A DNA stretch of 64,000 bases from CAG-791 sp045546175 (GCA_045546175.1 JAZQCI010000111.1:1-64000); one strand, 5' to 3'. Positions 53,226-61,355 are shown, counted from the first letter of the stretch. A program made the numbers and translations. Notes: a model not told the origin generated them from the sequence alone.

Positions 53226-54323
53226 ATGAAATTAGGCATCGTAGGTCTTCCCAATGTGGGAAAGAGCACACTTTTTAATGCGCTGACAAAGGCAGGAGCA
53301 GAATCTGCCAACTATCCGTTCTGTACGATCGACCCTAACGTCGGCATTGTACCTGTCCCGGATGAGAGAATTCGCCTTCTGGGTGAAATGTATCATTCTA
53401 AGAAGGTCACACCGGCTGTCATTGAGTTTGTTGATATCGCCGGCCTGGTCAAGGGAGCTTCTAAGGGTGAGGGCCTTGGAAACCAGTTCCTTGCCAATAT
53501 CCGTGAAGTAGACGCGATTGTTCATGTAGTGCGCTGCTTCGAAGATGACAATGTCATCCACGTAGACGGCAGTGTAGATCCCATGCGCGACATCGAAACA
53601 ATCAATCTGGAACTGATCTTCGCAGATCTGGAAGTTCTGGAGCGCCGAATTTCTAAAGTGGCTCGTACAGCCAAGATGGACAAGGAAGCCGGAAAGGAGA
53701 TGGCTTTCCTCAAGCGTCTGAAGGAGCACCTTGAGAGTGGCAAGCCTGCTTCTCTCATGGAGGATCTGACGGAAGATGAAGAGAAGTGGATGCAGACCTA
53801 TAATCTTCTGACCGATAAGCCGGTGATCTATGCCGCTAATGTCTCAGAAGATGATCTTGCCGATGACGGCGCAAATAATCCGGGTGTGCAGAAGGTTCGC
53901 GAATATGCGGCGCAAACAGGAAGTGAAGTGTTTGTGATCTGTGCCAGTATTGAGGCGGAGATCGCCGAGCTCGATGATGATGAGCGAGCCATGTTCCTGG
54001 AGGACTTGGGCGTGACAGAAGCTGGTCTGGATAAGCTGATCAGTGCCAGTTATCGCACACTGGGACTCATGAGCTTCCTGACTGCGGGAGAGGATGAGAC
54101 CAGAGCATGGACCATTAAGATCGGAACAAAGGCCCCTCAGGCAGCCGGAAAGATCCACAGTGATTTCGAGCGAGGATTTATCAAAGCAGAGGTTGTGAAC
54201 TACAAGGTGCTTCTGGAGCTCGGATCCCTGTCAGCTGCCCGCGAGAAAGGACTTGTGGGAATTGAGGGCAAGGACTATGTTGTTAAGGACGGAGATGTGA
54301 TCCTGTTCAGGTTCAATGTATAA
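53226..54323 (+). CDS. ychF: Obg-like ATPase YchF
   Basis: A ribosome- and proteasome-type stress-linked ATPase of the Obg family, 365 residues (full length). Walker A is GLPNVGKSTLFNALT (near 8), followed by DIAGLVKGASKGEGLGNQFL (given as region near 70), and the C-terminal TGS domain contains TIKIGTKAPQAAGKIHSDFERGFI around 298-322 (region). The NxxE-type G4 motif gives ATP preference in this family. AAGGAG lies about ten bases before the ATG, and a strong terminator follows. Confidence 0.96.
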   Translation: MKLGIVGLPNVGKSTLFNALTKAGAESANYPFCTIDPNVGIVPVPDERIRLLGEMYHSKKVTPAVIEFVDIAGLVKGASKGEGLGNQFLANIREVDAIVHVVRCFEDDNVIHVDGSVDPMRDIETINLELIFADLEVLERRISKVARTAKMDKEAGKEMAFLKRLKEHLESGKPASLMEDLTEDEEKWMQTYNLLTDKPVIYAANVSEDDLADDGANNPGVQKVREYAAQTGSEVFVICASIEAEIAELDDDERAMFLEDLGVTEAGLDKLISASYRTLGLMSFLTAGEDETRAWTIKIGTKAPQAAGKIHSDFERGFIKAEVVNYKVLLELGSLSAAREKGLVGIEGKDYVVKDGDVILFRFNV

Positions 54324-54362
54324 GAACAGGGCACTCTCGATAGAGGTATGATTTGAATTTAG

Positions 54363-54410
54363 GATGTGAAGCCAGGAATTGTTGATTCCGGACTTCACAT
54401 CTTTTTTTTT
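54363..54410 (+). terminator. strong terminator after ychF
   Basis: GATGTGAAG pairs with CTTCACATC, with an inner GGAAT/ATTCC stem, followed by nine T's. The first CCTACGAA repeat begins at the next base. Confidence 0.92.
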
Positions 54411-54855
54411 CCTACGAAATGGAGAAAGAAGCCTGTTCGTAGGTGTTCCCGGCCGGCACAAGCTAGAGAGAACCCTACGAAATAGAAAAAGTATCCTGTT
54501 CGTAGGTTCATCCCGCCGATACGCAGCCGGCACAAGCTAGAGAGAACCCTACGAAATGGAGAAAGCAACCGTTCGTAGGTCACTCCCGGCCGGCACAAGC
54601 TAGAGAGAACCCTACGAAATAGAAAAAGTATCCTGTTTGTAGGTTCATCCCGCCGATACGCAGCTGGCACTTGCTAGAGAGAACCCTACGAAATGGAAAA
54701 AGCAACCTGTTCGTAGGTTACTTCGAGCCTGAGCTCTTTTGACAGGCCCCTACGAAAAGAAGAAAGCAGTCTGTTCGTAGGTCCTCCCATCCGGTATCCA
54801 GCCGGCACTTGCTAAAGAGCCCCCTACGAAATGAAAAAAACAACCTGTTCGTTGG
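54411..54855 (+). repeat. seven CCTACGAA...TTCGTAGG hairpin repeats
   Basis: CCTACGAA starts at 54411, 54474, 54548, 54611, 54685, 54749 and 54833, each followed 13-18 bases later by TTCGTAGG (TTTGTAGG in the fourth, TTCGTTGG in the seventh). Spacings alternate 63 and 74 for the first five, a 137-base higher-order unit, with a conserved GGCACAAGCTAGAGAGAAC linker. Loops are A/G-rich. Repetitive minus-strand frames across it are artefacts of the repeat. Confidence 0.88.
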
Positions 54856-54891
54856 TCATCCCAGGGGTAAGCTCCCCCCGGAGACTGTGAA

Positions 54892-54991
54892 AACCACCCC
54901 AGAGGTCGCACAACCACCCCAGAGGTCGCACAACCACCCTAGAGGTCGTGCAAACCACCCCGGAGGTCATACAACCACCCCAGAGGTCGCG
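54892..54991 (+). repeat. five copies of a 20-bp direct repeat
   Basis: Consensus AACCACCCCAGAGGTCGCAC begins at 54892, 54912, 54932, 54953 and 54973 (period 20-21). It follows directly on the hairpin array and lies in the ychF-lgt gap. There are no unique spacers, so it is not a CRISPR array. Confidence 0.85.
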
Positions 54992-55271
54992 CGTGCAGCA
55001 GAGGGTGGCGACGGAAAAGCGTCGGAAATCCTGAGGAATTGTCGGATTTATCCGCCCAGGCGGCCAAAACGGTGCGAAAAGGCATATTTTGGCGGGTCTG
55101 AGCGGTAGACACCATACCTTGTGCTTTGTCAATCTAAATCGGAATAGAAAAATAGGAAAATTCCGGGGCAAAATTTAGCAAATTTTAAGAATAGAAAAAT
55201 CCGCTAAGGGGGAAATCTTGTGCTATCATAGTACAAGAAATACTAAAAGTTGAAGGAGTCTGGTTAGAAAT
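54992..55271. other. gap before lgt with extended -10 candidate
   Basis: Beyond the 20-bp repeats the gap holds two copies of GAATAGAAAAAT (about 55141 and 55187) and a TGCTATCAT extended -10 (55221-55229) set within a CTTGT/ACAAG dyad, followed by AAGGAG and the lgt start. No gene is visible. Confidence 0.4.
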
Positions 55272-56165
55272 ATGGCGGATATGATGGGAGAAATGGATAT
55301 TGCTTTTCCGAATCTGGGAATCTATCTGAGGAATGTCCCCAAGACCATCATGATCGGCAATTTCGGGATCGCACTCTACGGCGTCGTGATCGCGATCGGT
55401 ATGATGCTGGGCCTTGTTCTGGCCGCAAGGATCGCGAAGAAGTCGGGGCTGGATCCGGATGTGATCTGGGATCTGGCGGCTCCTCTCATTATCTTCTCCA
55501 TCTTAGGGGCAAGAATCTATTATGTGATCTTCATGTGGGACTTCTATAAGAATGATCCCATTCAGATCCTGAATATACGCGGCGGCGGACTGGCTATATA
55601 CGGTGGGATTATCGCCGGGGCCATTACGCTGTACGTCTACTGCAAGTTGAAAAAGCAGAAGTTTCCGCTCATTCTCGACACGGTGATCTACGGGCTCCTG
55701 GTGGGGCAGATCCTGGGAAGATGGGGAAACTTCTTCAACCGGGAAGTTTTCGGTGAATATACGAACAACCTGCTGGCTATGAGAATTCCGGTGAGCATGG
55801 TGAGAGAGCGGGACATTTCTCCGCTGATCGCTGCGCACATGTCGGAAGGAACGAATTATATACAGGTGCATCCCACGTTTCTGTATGAAGGAATGTGGAA
55901 TCTGGCGCTCCTTGTGCTGCTGCTTCTGTATCGGGAGCACAAGAAGTTTGACGGAGAGATCGCGCTTCTCTATTTTGCCGGATATGGGATCGGAAGAGCC
56001 TGGATCGAGTCGATCCGGACGGACCAGCTCTATATCACAGGCACGAAGATACCGGTGTCCATGGTGCTCGGAATCGTGATGGCGATCGCTGCGATCGCGG
56101 CGAACCTGGTCATCCGGAGCAGACTGGGCCGGAAGGAGAGAGCAGTGGAGGACACTGCCAAGTGA
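55272..56165 (+). CDS. lgt: prolipoprotein diacylglyceryl transferase
   Basis: Attaches diacylglycerol from phosphatidylglycerol to the lipobox cysteine of lipoproteins (for example the solute-binding lipoprotein at 20938). The 297-residue protein has seven or so helices. The family signature is LVGQILGRWGNFFNREVFGEY around 140-160, and IYGGIIAGAI near 115 is also conserved. IAFPNLGIYL near residue 10 is the usual N terminus. It lies alone between two repeat-rich regions. Confidence 0.95.
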   Translation: MADMMGEMDIAFPNLGIYLRNVPKTIMIGNFGIALYGVVIAIGMMLGLVLAARIAKKSGLDPDVIWDLAAPLIIFSILGARIYYVIFMWDFYKNDPIQILNIRGGGLAIYGGIIAGAITLYVYCKLKKQKFPLILDTVIYGLLVGQILGRWGNFFNREVFGEYTNNLLAMRIPVSMVRERDISPLIAAHMSEGTNYIQVHPTFLYEGMWNLALLVLLLLYREHKKFDGEIALLYFAGYGIGRAWIESIRTDQLYITGTKIPVSMVLGIVMAIAAIAANLVIRSRLGRKERAVEDTAK

Positions 56166-56187
56166 CTGGCGAAGCAGCCTGCACAGC

Positions 56188-56204
56188 GGCTCACTTTGCG
56201 AGCC
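56188..56204 (+). repeat. dispersed hairpin GGCTCAC-TTT-GCGAGCC, copy D
   Basis: One mismatch in the 7-bp stem. It has the GCACAGC left flank and a TTAACTGAG right flank, 23 bases after the lgt stop, upstream of mraZ. Confidence 0.5.
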
Positions 56205-56309
56205 TTAACTGAGAAATTATCCCGCTTTGAAACATGGGCGGCTTCGATTATTGGAATGGGACTGACAAGGTGCCCTCTATTTTGTGTACGCTAAATTCCC
56301 TGCGGACTA

Positions 56310-56338
56310 TTGAAAAAGCCCGTGCCAGTTGGTATGAT
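56310..56338 (+). promoter_or_regulatory. sigma-A promoter of mraZ-rsmH
   Basis: TTGAAA (56310-56315) and TATGAT (56333-56338) are 17 bases apart. The expected transcription start coincides with the MraZ box just downstream. Confidence 0.72.
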
Positions 56339-56349
56339 TGTGAAGAAAA

Positions 56350-56374
56350 GTGGTGCAAAGTGGAGGAAAGTGCA
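56350..56374 (+). promoter_or_regulatory. MraZ operator (TGG-type direct repeats)
   Basis: TGGTG, TGGAG and a weaker TGCAA occur at exactly 10-base intervals (56351, 56361, 56371), separated by CAAAG and GAAAG. MraZ is known to bind short direct repeats with five-base spacers upstream of its own gene. The second repeat also serves as the ribosome binding site, so binding would block expression. Confidence 0.65.
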
Positions 56375-56376
56375 AC

Positions 56377-56808
56377 ATGTTCATGGGAGAATATGGTCAT
56401 TCCCTGGATCCGAAAGGGAGACTGATCATACCGTCCAAGTTCAGAGAGGCTTTAGGAGAGAGGTTCGTGATCACACGAAGCCTTGATCCTTGTCTGTGCA
56501 TTTATGCGATGGAAGACTGGGAGAAGTTTGTCTCCCGCCTGAGCGACCTCCCTTACAATGTCAGAAAACAGAGGCAGCTCGTGCGCTTCTTCCTGTCCGG
56601 AGCTAACGAAGTGGAGCCGGATAAGCAGGGGCGAGTACTGATCCCCGGGAACCTCAGAGAGGCAGCCGGGATCAACAAGGACGTGATTCTCGTGGGCGTC
56701 GGATCCAGGATCGAGATCTGGAGCAAGGAGTCCTGGGAGGAGTCCATGTCCACCGAAGAGATCAATGATATAGCAGAAGAAATGCTGGGGAACGGATTTG
56801 AAATTTGA
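56377..56808 (+). CDS. mraZ: transcriptional regulator MraZ
   Basis: A 143-residue AbrB-like regulator with two SpoVT-AbrB half-domains: GEYGHSLDPKGRLIIPSKFRE (near residue 5, region) and NEVEPDKQGRVLIPGNLREAAGI (near 80, region), each with the DKQGR-type DNA contact loop. It forms a ring-shaped oligomer and represses the division and cell-wall cluster. The start at 56377 has GGAGG ten bases upstream; 56383 is an alternative. It overlaps rsmH by 11 bases. Confidence 0.94.
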   Translation: MFMGEYGHSLDPKGRLIIPSKFREALGERFVITRSLDPCLCIYAMEDWEKFVSRLSDLPYNVRKQRQLVRFFLSGANEVEPDKQGRVLIPGNLREAAGINKDVILVGVGSRIEIWSKESWEESMSTEEINDIAEEMLGNGFEI

Positions 56809-57742
56809 GCACACTTCGGTGCTTCTGGAGGAAGTACTGGATAATCTGGCGATCAGGCCGGACGGAATCTACGTCGACGGGACGCTCGGAGGCGGAGGAC
56901 ATTCCTATCATATTCTGGAGAGGCTGACAGAGGGCGGCCGCCTGATCGGAATCGACCAGGACACGGATGCCATCGCGGCCGCGGGCGAAAGGCTCGCACA
57001 GTTCGGCGGCGCGGTTACGATCGTGCACGACAATTATGAAAATATAGCCGGCGTGCTCTCGGATCTCTCGATCCGAAAGGTCAACGGCATACTTCTGGAT
57101 CTGGGAGTGTCTTCCTATCAGCTGGACAACCCGGAGAGAGGCTTTACCTACAGAACGGATGATGCGCCCCTCGACATGAGAATGGATCAGAGCAGTTCTC
57201 TCACGGCAAAGGAGATCGTCAATACCTATTCGGCGGAGGAACTCACAAGGATCCTCAGGGAATACGGGGAAGAGAAGTGCGCGGCCAGAATCGCCGCCAA
57301 CATTGTGAAGAGGCGCGCGATCAGCCCCCTCGAGACGACGGGAGACCTGAGCGAGATCGTTAGAGCGTCGATCCCCGCCAAGATGAGAGAGAAGGGCGGC
57401 AACCCGGACAAGAGGACCTTCCAGGCGATCCGCATAGCCTGCAACAGGGAGCTGGACGTCCTGAGAGATTCGCTGGACACGATGATCGATCTTTTGGCAC
57501 CCGGAGGAAGGCTGTGTGTGATCACTTTCCATTCTCTTGAGGACAGGATCGTCAAGAACGCATTCCGGCGCGCCGAAAAGCCCTGCACATGTCCGCCGGA
57601 GTTTCCGGTGTGCGTCTGCGGGAAGAAGTCGAAGGGAACGGTAGTGACGCGCAAGGCGATCACACCGTCCGCGCACGAACTGGAAGTAAACAGGCGCTCA
57701 GCGAGCGCGAAGCTCAGAGTTTTTGAGCGGGCAGAAGTATAA
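56798..57742 (+). CDS. rsmH: 16S rRNA (cytosine-1402-N4)-methyltransferase RsmH
   Basis: The 314-residue methyltransferase shows HTSVLLEEVL at the start, DGTLGGGGHS (SAM motif, near 29), GILLDLGVSSYQLD near 98, GFTYRTDDAPLDMRMD and ITFHSLEDRIVKNAF near 245. It begins with TTG inside the end of mraZ. In most Firmicutes ftsL and a penicillin-binding protein follow. Here the next sequence is a structured repeat element and a transporter operon, so the division cluster is broken at this point. Confidence 0.94.
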   Translation: MKFEHTSVLLEEVLDNLAIRPDGIYVDGTLGGGGHSYHILERLTEGGRLIGIDQDTDAIAAAGERLAQFGGAVTIVHDNYENIAGVLSDLSIRKVNGILLDLGVSSYQLDNPERGFTYRTDDAPLDMRMDQSSSLTAKEIVNTYSAEELTRILREYGEEKCAARIAANIVKRRAISPLETTGDLSEIVRASIPAKMREKGGNPDKRTFQAIRIACNRELDVLRDSLDTMIDLLAPGGRLCVITFHSLEDRIVKNAFRRAEKPCTCPPEFPVCVCGKKSKGTVVTRKAITPSAHELEVNRRSASAKLRVFERAEV

Positions 57743-57912
57743 CTCAGAGGGGATGTCCCCCGCCTCTACAGGCGGTGGGAAGTAACAAACTTTCTCAGTG
57801 GCGGGTGACAATCCCCCACTGAGTTATATGATGCACACGCGTGCGGAAAAGAAGATGCTGCCAAAGGGCAGCCCGCACGCGGCGCAGCGGCTCGCTCTGC
57901 GAGCCTTGAATT
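57743..57912 (+). repeat. four-hairpin structured element, copy 2
   Basis: It begins directly at the rsmH stop (TAACTCAG), as copy 1 does at the prkC stop. H1 is CCGCCT/AGGCGG, and H2 is CTCAGTGG/CCACTGAG. H3 is CGCGTGCGG/CCGCACGCG (57838-57846 with 57873-57881) enclosing GCTGCC/GGCAGC, and H4 is GGCTCGC/GCGAGCC (57889-57905). Relative to copy 1, a T-A pair becomes C-G in H2 and a T-A pair becomes C-G in the inner H3 stem. The unpaired purine-rich 5' side of H3 varies. Confidence 0.8.
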
Positions 57913-57916
57913 ATTC

Positions 57917-57931
57917 AGCGGCGCGGCCGCT
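57917..57931 (+). repeat. GC palindrome following the element
   Basis: AGCGGC pairs with GCCGCT around GCG, 36 bases before the permease gene. It is not seen after copy 1. Confidence 0.4.
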
Positions 57932-57966
57932 GTGACAAATGCATCCGACAGAAGGAGAAAACCACT

Positions 57967-58917
57967 TTGAAGTATGCACTTCGCCGTATCCTGGCACTTT
58001 TTATCACGATGATCCTGGTATCATTTCTGGCTTTTGCAGCCTTCCACATCATATCCGGCGATCCCGCGCGGGCCATTCTGGGAATGAACGCCACAGAAAA
58101 GCAGCTGGCGCTGCTGCGGCAGGAACTGGGGCTGGACAAGCCGTTTCTTGTACAATATTTTAACTGGCTGCTCGGCTTCTTTTCGGGGAATCTGGGAATA
58201 TCCTACAGTTATCGGCAGCCGGTGGCTTCCCTGATCATCCCCAAGCTCCAGGTGACCCTTGTGATGGTCCTGATCAGCTTTGGCATCATTGTCGTGCTGT
58301 CGCTCCCTCTGGGACTTCGCGCGGCACAGAAATCCGGCGGACGTCTGGACTGGCTGAGGACTACGGTCGACCAGCTGTGCATGGCGGTCCCCGCATTCTT
58401 CCTGAGTATTCTGGTGTCCTATATCTTCGGAATTGTGCTGAAATTCTTTACACCCGGAGATTTTCCGAAAATGGAGAGGGATCTGACGGGAGCTCTTCGC
58501 TATCTCTTTTTTGCCGCGGTCTGCATCGCGATTCCGAGGATTGCGATGGCAGTGCGCATGCTGGGGAGCACGATCATTGAGGAGATGGAGAAGGACTATG
58601 TCCGGACAGCGATCTCAAGGGGCAATACCAGAGCGGAAGTCCTGAAAAAGCATGTCCTGAAGAATTCGCTCGTGCCGACGATCACATTTCTGGGACAGAC
58701 AATGGCGGAAATCGTGGGCGGCAGCATTGTCGTAGAGCAGGTCTTCGGAATCCCCGGCATGGGGAGGTTCCTCGTGGCATCGATCTCCAACAGAGATTAC
58801 CCGGTCGTGGAGGCGCTTGTCGTCATTCTCGCCTTCTGGGTCATTCTCTCGGGGACCGTGGCGGATCTGGTGGGCCAAAAGATCGATCCTCGCTTAAGAC
58901 TGGGGGACCGCTCATGA
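57967..58917 (+). CDS. peptide/nickel-type ABC transporter permease (DppB class)
   Basis: The 316-residue permease starts with KYALRRILALF, the typical amphipathic N terminus of OppB/DppB, and has six helices. The coupling motif DYVRTAISRGNTRAEVLKKHVLKNSL is around residue 215 (region). VEQVFGIPGMGRFLV near 260 is family-typical. TTG is the start, with AAGGAG nine bases upstream. It opens a four-gene operon that lacks a binding-protein gene, so the ligand cannot be inferred. Confidence 0.92.
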   Translation: MKYALRRILALFITMILVSFLAFAAFHIISGDPARAILGMNATEKQLALLRQELGLDKPFLVQYFNWLLGFFSGNLGISYSYRQPVASLIIPKLQVTLVMVLISFGIIVVLSLPLGLRAAQKSGGRLDWLRTTVDQLCMAVPAFFLSILVSYIFGIVLKFFTPGDFPKMERDLTGALRYLFFAAVCIAIPRIAMAVRMLGSTIIEEMEKDYVRTAISRGNTRAEVLKKHVLKNSLVPTITFLGQTMAEIVGGSIVVEQVFGIPGMGRFLVASISNRDYPVVEALVVILAFWVILSGTVADLVGQKIDPRLRLGDRS

Positions 58918-59723
58918 TGAAGAAGAAATGGAATGGCTATCTTATCGCAGGGTGCCTGATCACAGGCATCATTATTCTGTGGATCGTGATCGGACGGTTT
59001 TATACCCCCTATCCGCCCACCAAGATGAGCTCCGCGAAACTCCAGGGGCCGTCGCTCGCGCACTTGTTCGGGACTGACAAGTTCGGGCGCGATATTTTCA
59101 GCCGCGTGATGCAGGGATCCGGCACTACACTGGTCATCGCCGCGCTGACCATAGTGATCGGCGCAGGGATCGGAACGGTTGTGGGCGCGGTGACCGGGTA
59201 TTTCGGCGGCATTCTGGATGAAATCCTGATGCGTCTCAACGACGCTCTTACCGCGTTTCCGAGCATTCTCCTCGCCCTGGTCATCATCAGTATCCTGGGA
59301 CCGGGCAAGTACAACGTGATCATCGCGCTGGGAATCGTATTTATTCCCTCTTACGCGCGCATGATGAGAACGGCGTTCGCCGCGCAGCGGGAAGTGAACT
59401 ATATAACCAGCGCAAGGCTCATGGGCGCCAGCAGCATGAGGATCCTTCTGATTCATATGCTGCCCAACACGGTGCATGTGCTGCTCCCCGCGCTCACGAT
59501 CGGTTTCAACAACGCTGTCCTTGCGGAGGCCAGTATGAGCTTTCTGGGAATCGGCGTGACGCCCCCGGATGTCTCCATGGGCTATATGCTCTCGGAGGCG
59601 CAGGGAATGTTCCGCTCGGCGCCCTGGTACGCGCTGAGCGTCGGCGGCGTAATCGCGCTGCTGGTATTCGGCATCAGCCTGATCGGCGAAGGTTTGCAGA
59701 GAATGAATAAGGAGGTGAACTGA
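58914..59723 (+). CDS. peptide/nickel-type ABC transporter permease (DppC class)
   Basis: The 269-residue partner permease has an N-terminal helix, the conserved HLFGTDKFGRDIFSRVM near residue 50, and the coupling motif SARLMGASSMRILLIHMLPN near 165. The C-terminal part has ASMSFLGIGVTPPDVSMG near 205. It overlaps the previous gene by four bases and the next by one (TGATG), so all are coupled. Confidence 0.93.
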   Translation: MMKKKWNGYLIAGCLITGIIILWIVIGRFYTPYPPTKMSSAKLQGPSLAHLFGTDKFGRDIFSRVMQGSGTTLVIAALTIVIGAGIGTVVGAVTGYFGGILDEILMRLNDALTAFPSILLALVIISILGPGKYNVIIALGIVFIPSYARMMRTAFAAQREVNYITSARLMGASSMRILLIHMLPNTVHVLLPALTIGFNNAVLAEASMSFLGIGVTPPDVSMGYMLSEAQGMFRSAPWYALSVGGVIALLVFGISLIGEGLQRMNKEVN

Positions 59724-60550
59724 TGCTGGAAGTCAGAGATCTCCATGTAAAATTTCATAACAGAGACAGGGAAGCCGTGGCGGGCGTGACCTTTACGCTT
59801 AAGGACGGAGAGATTCTGGGGCTGGTCGGCGAATCCGGCTCCGGTAAATCTGTCACGGCGATGAGCATAGCAGGCCTCCTTCCCCGCAAAAAGTGCGATT
59901 ACAGAGGGGACGTGCTCGTGGACGGCGAAGACATGCTGCACGCGAACAGAAGCCTTCTGCGCAAAATACAGGGAAATAAGATCGGCGTCGTCTTCCAGGA
60001 GCCCATGAGCGCCATGGACCCGCTTATGAAAGTGGGCAGGCAGGTGGAAGAAGTGCTTGTCATCCACACGGACCTGGGGCCCGAAGAGCGCAAAAAGCTG
60101 GCCATAGAGGCCTTGGCAGATGTGGAGCTGCCGAACCCCGAAGAGGTCTACGACAAGTATCCGCACGAGCTTTCCGGCGGCATGCTGCAGAGATCGATGA
60201 TCGCGGCGGCTATTGTGGCGCGGCCCAGCCTTCTTCTTCTGGACGAGCCCACGACGGCGCTGGATGTGACGATCCAGGCCCAGATTCTCAAGCTCCTGGT
60301 CAAGCTCAACAAAAAACACGGCATGTCCATGCTCTTCATTTCTCACAACCTGGGTGTCGTGAGAAAGTTATGCAAGCGCGTCGCCGTCATGCAGCGCGGC
60401 GTCATCGTTGAGGAGGGGGCGACAAACGATGTCTTCTTCCGCCCGCAGCATCCTTATACGCAGCATCTGATCGAGTGCATTCCCGCGAGGGTAAAAGTCA
60501 TCGCCAGGAAGAAGGCGGAAGAGACAGAGGGAGGTGCAGATAATGACTGA
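59723..60550 (+). CDS. peptide/nickel-type ABC transporter ATPase (DppD class)
   Basis: A 275-residue ATPase with Walker A GESGSGKSVTA (near 36), Q-loop VFQEPMSAMDP, signature LSGGMLQRSMIA (near 151) and Walker B LLLLDEPTTALDVT. The C-terminal oligopeptide-type HPYTQHLIECIP motif is present, but the protein is about 45 residues shorter than typical DppD (about 320), losing part of the C-terminal extension that carries a cysteine cluster in many members. GGAGG precedes the ATG. Confidence 0.92.
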   Translation: MLEVRDLHVKFHNRDREAVAGVTFTLKDGEILGLVGESGSGKSVTAMSIAGLLPRKKCDYRGDVLVDGEDMLHANRSLLRKIQGNKIGVVFQEPMSAMDPLMKVGRQVEEVLVIHTDLGPEERKKLAIEALADVELPNPEEVYDKYPHELSGGMLQRSMIAAAIVARPSLLLLDEPTTALDVTIQAQILKLLVKLNKKHGMSMLFISHNLGVVRKLCKRVAVMQRGVIVEEGATNDVFFRPQHPYTQHLIECIPARVKVIARKKAEETEGGADND

Positions 60551-61355
60551 CAGCATTTTAAATTCGGCCGCCTCTGTGACGGGCGCGGAAGCCGCAGGTT
60601 CTGCCGGACAGCAGCCCGCGGAAGACAGGCAGCTCGTCCTTGAAGTCAATCATGTGAGCGGCGGATACCGCACGGCCGGCCTCTTCGGCAAAGGCAAGTA
60701 CCAGCAGGTCCTGTACGATGTGGATTTCAACATCCGGCACGGCGAGATCATGGGGCTTGTGGGCGAGAGCGGTACCGGCAAGTCTACTTTGGCAAGAATG
60801 ATCCTTGGCATGCTGGAGCCGGAAGAAGGCAGCATCGTGCACCACACGAAGCGCCCGCAGATCATCTTCCAGGATCCCTACAGCTCCCTGAACCCTGCCT
60901 ACACGGTGGAGTGGACGCTGGAGGAGCCCCTGCGCGTGTTCGGCAAATACGACGCGGCGGAGAGAAAGCGCCGGGTCCGTGACATGCTCGCCAAAGTAGA
61001 GCTCCCCGAAGAGGTCCTGGGCGCAAGGCCTTCGGAACTTTCCGGCGGCCAGAGGCAGAGAGTCAGCATCGCGGCGGCGCTGATCAGAAGGCCCCGCTTT
61101 ATCATCGCGGATGAGCCGGTCTCGGCTCTTGACGTGACGATCCAGGCCCAGATCCTGCAGCTTCTTCGCGACCTGCGCGAGGAACTGGACCTGAGCTATC
61201 TGTTCATTTCCCACGACCTCAACGTCGTGTATCAGCTCTGCGACAGAGTTCTTGTCATGAAAAAGGGAAGAATTGTGGAGCAGGGGACGGTGGATGAGGT
61301 CTACGATCATCCCAAGGAAGAATATACAAGGCAGCTGCTGGCGGCAGCGGAATAA
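60543..61355 (+). CDS. peptide/nickel-type ABC transporter ATPase (DppF class)
   Basis: A 270-residue ATPase. An Ala/Ser-rich N terminus (about 1-30) precedes Walker A GESGTGKSTLAR near 78. Q-loop is IFQDPYSSLNPAYT, signature LSGGQRQRVSIAAAL near 170, and Walker B FIIADEPVSALDVT. It ends at the tail of the nucleotide-binding fold, shorter than usual DppF. The start at 60543 has GGAGG upstream and overlaps dppD by eight bases; a GTG at 60534 is possible. It pairs with the preceding ATPase as a heterodimer. Confidence 0.92.
   Translation: MTDSILNSAASVTGAEAAGSAGQQPAEDRQLVLEVNHVSGGYRTAGLFGKGKYQQVLYDVDFNIRHGEIMGLVGESGTGKSTLARMILGMLEPEEGSIVHHTKRPQIIFQDPYSSLNPAYTVEWTLEEPLRVFGKYDAAERKRRVRDMLAKVELPEEVLGARPSELSGGQRQRVSIAAALIRRPRFIIADEPVSALDVTIQAQILQLLRDLREELDLSYLFISHDLNVVYQLCDRVLVMKKGRIVEQGTVDEVYDHPKEEYTRQLLAAAE

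Noticed and set aside
54231..54670. Minus-strand frames with Arg/Leu/Phe-rich repeated peptides downstream of ychF
   Set aside because: They follow the CCTACGAA hairpin repeats and have no recognisable protein character.
54809..55108. 99-residue plus-strand frame, Pro/His/Thr-rich
   Set aside because: Its repetitive sequence is the 20-bp repeat read through; there is no ribosome site and no family feature.
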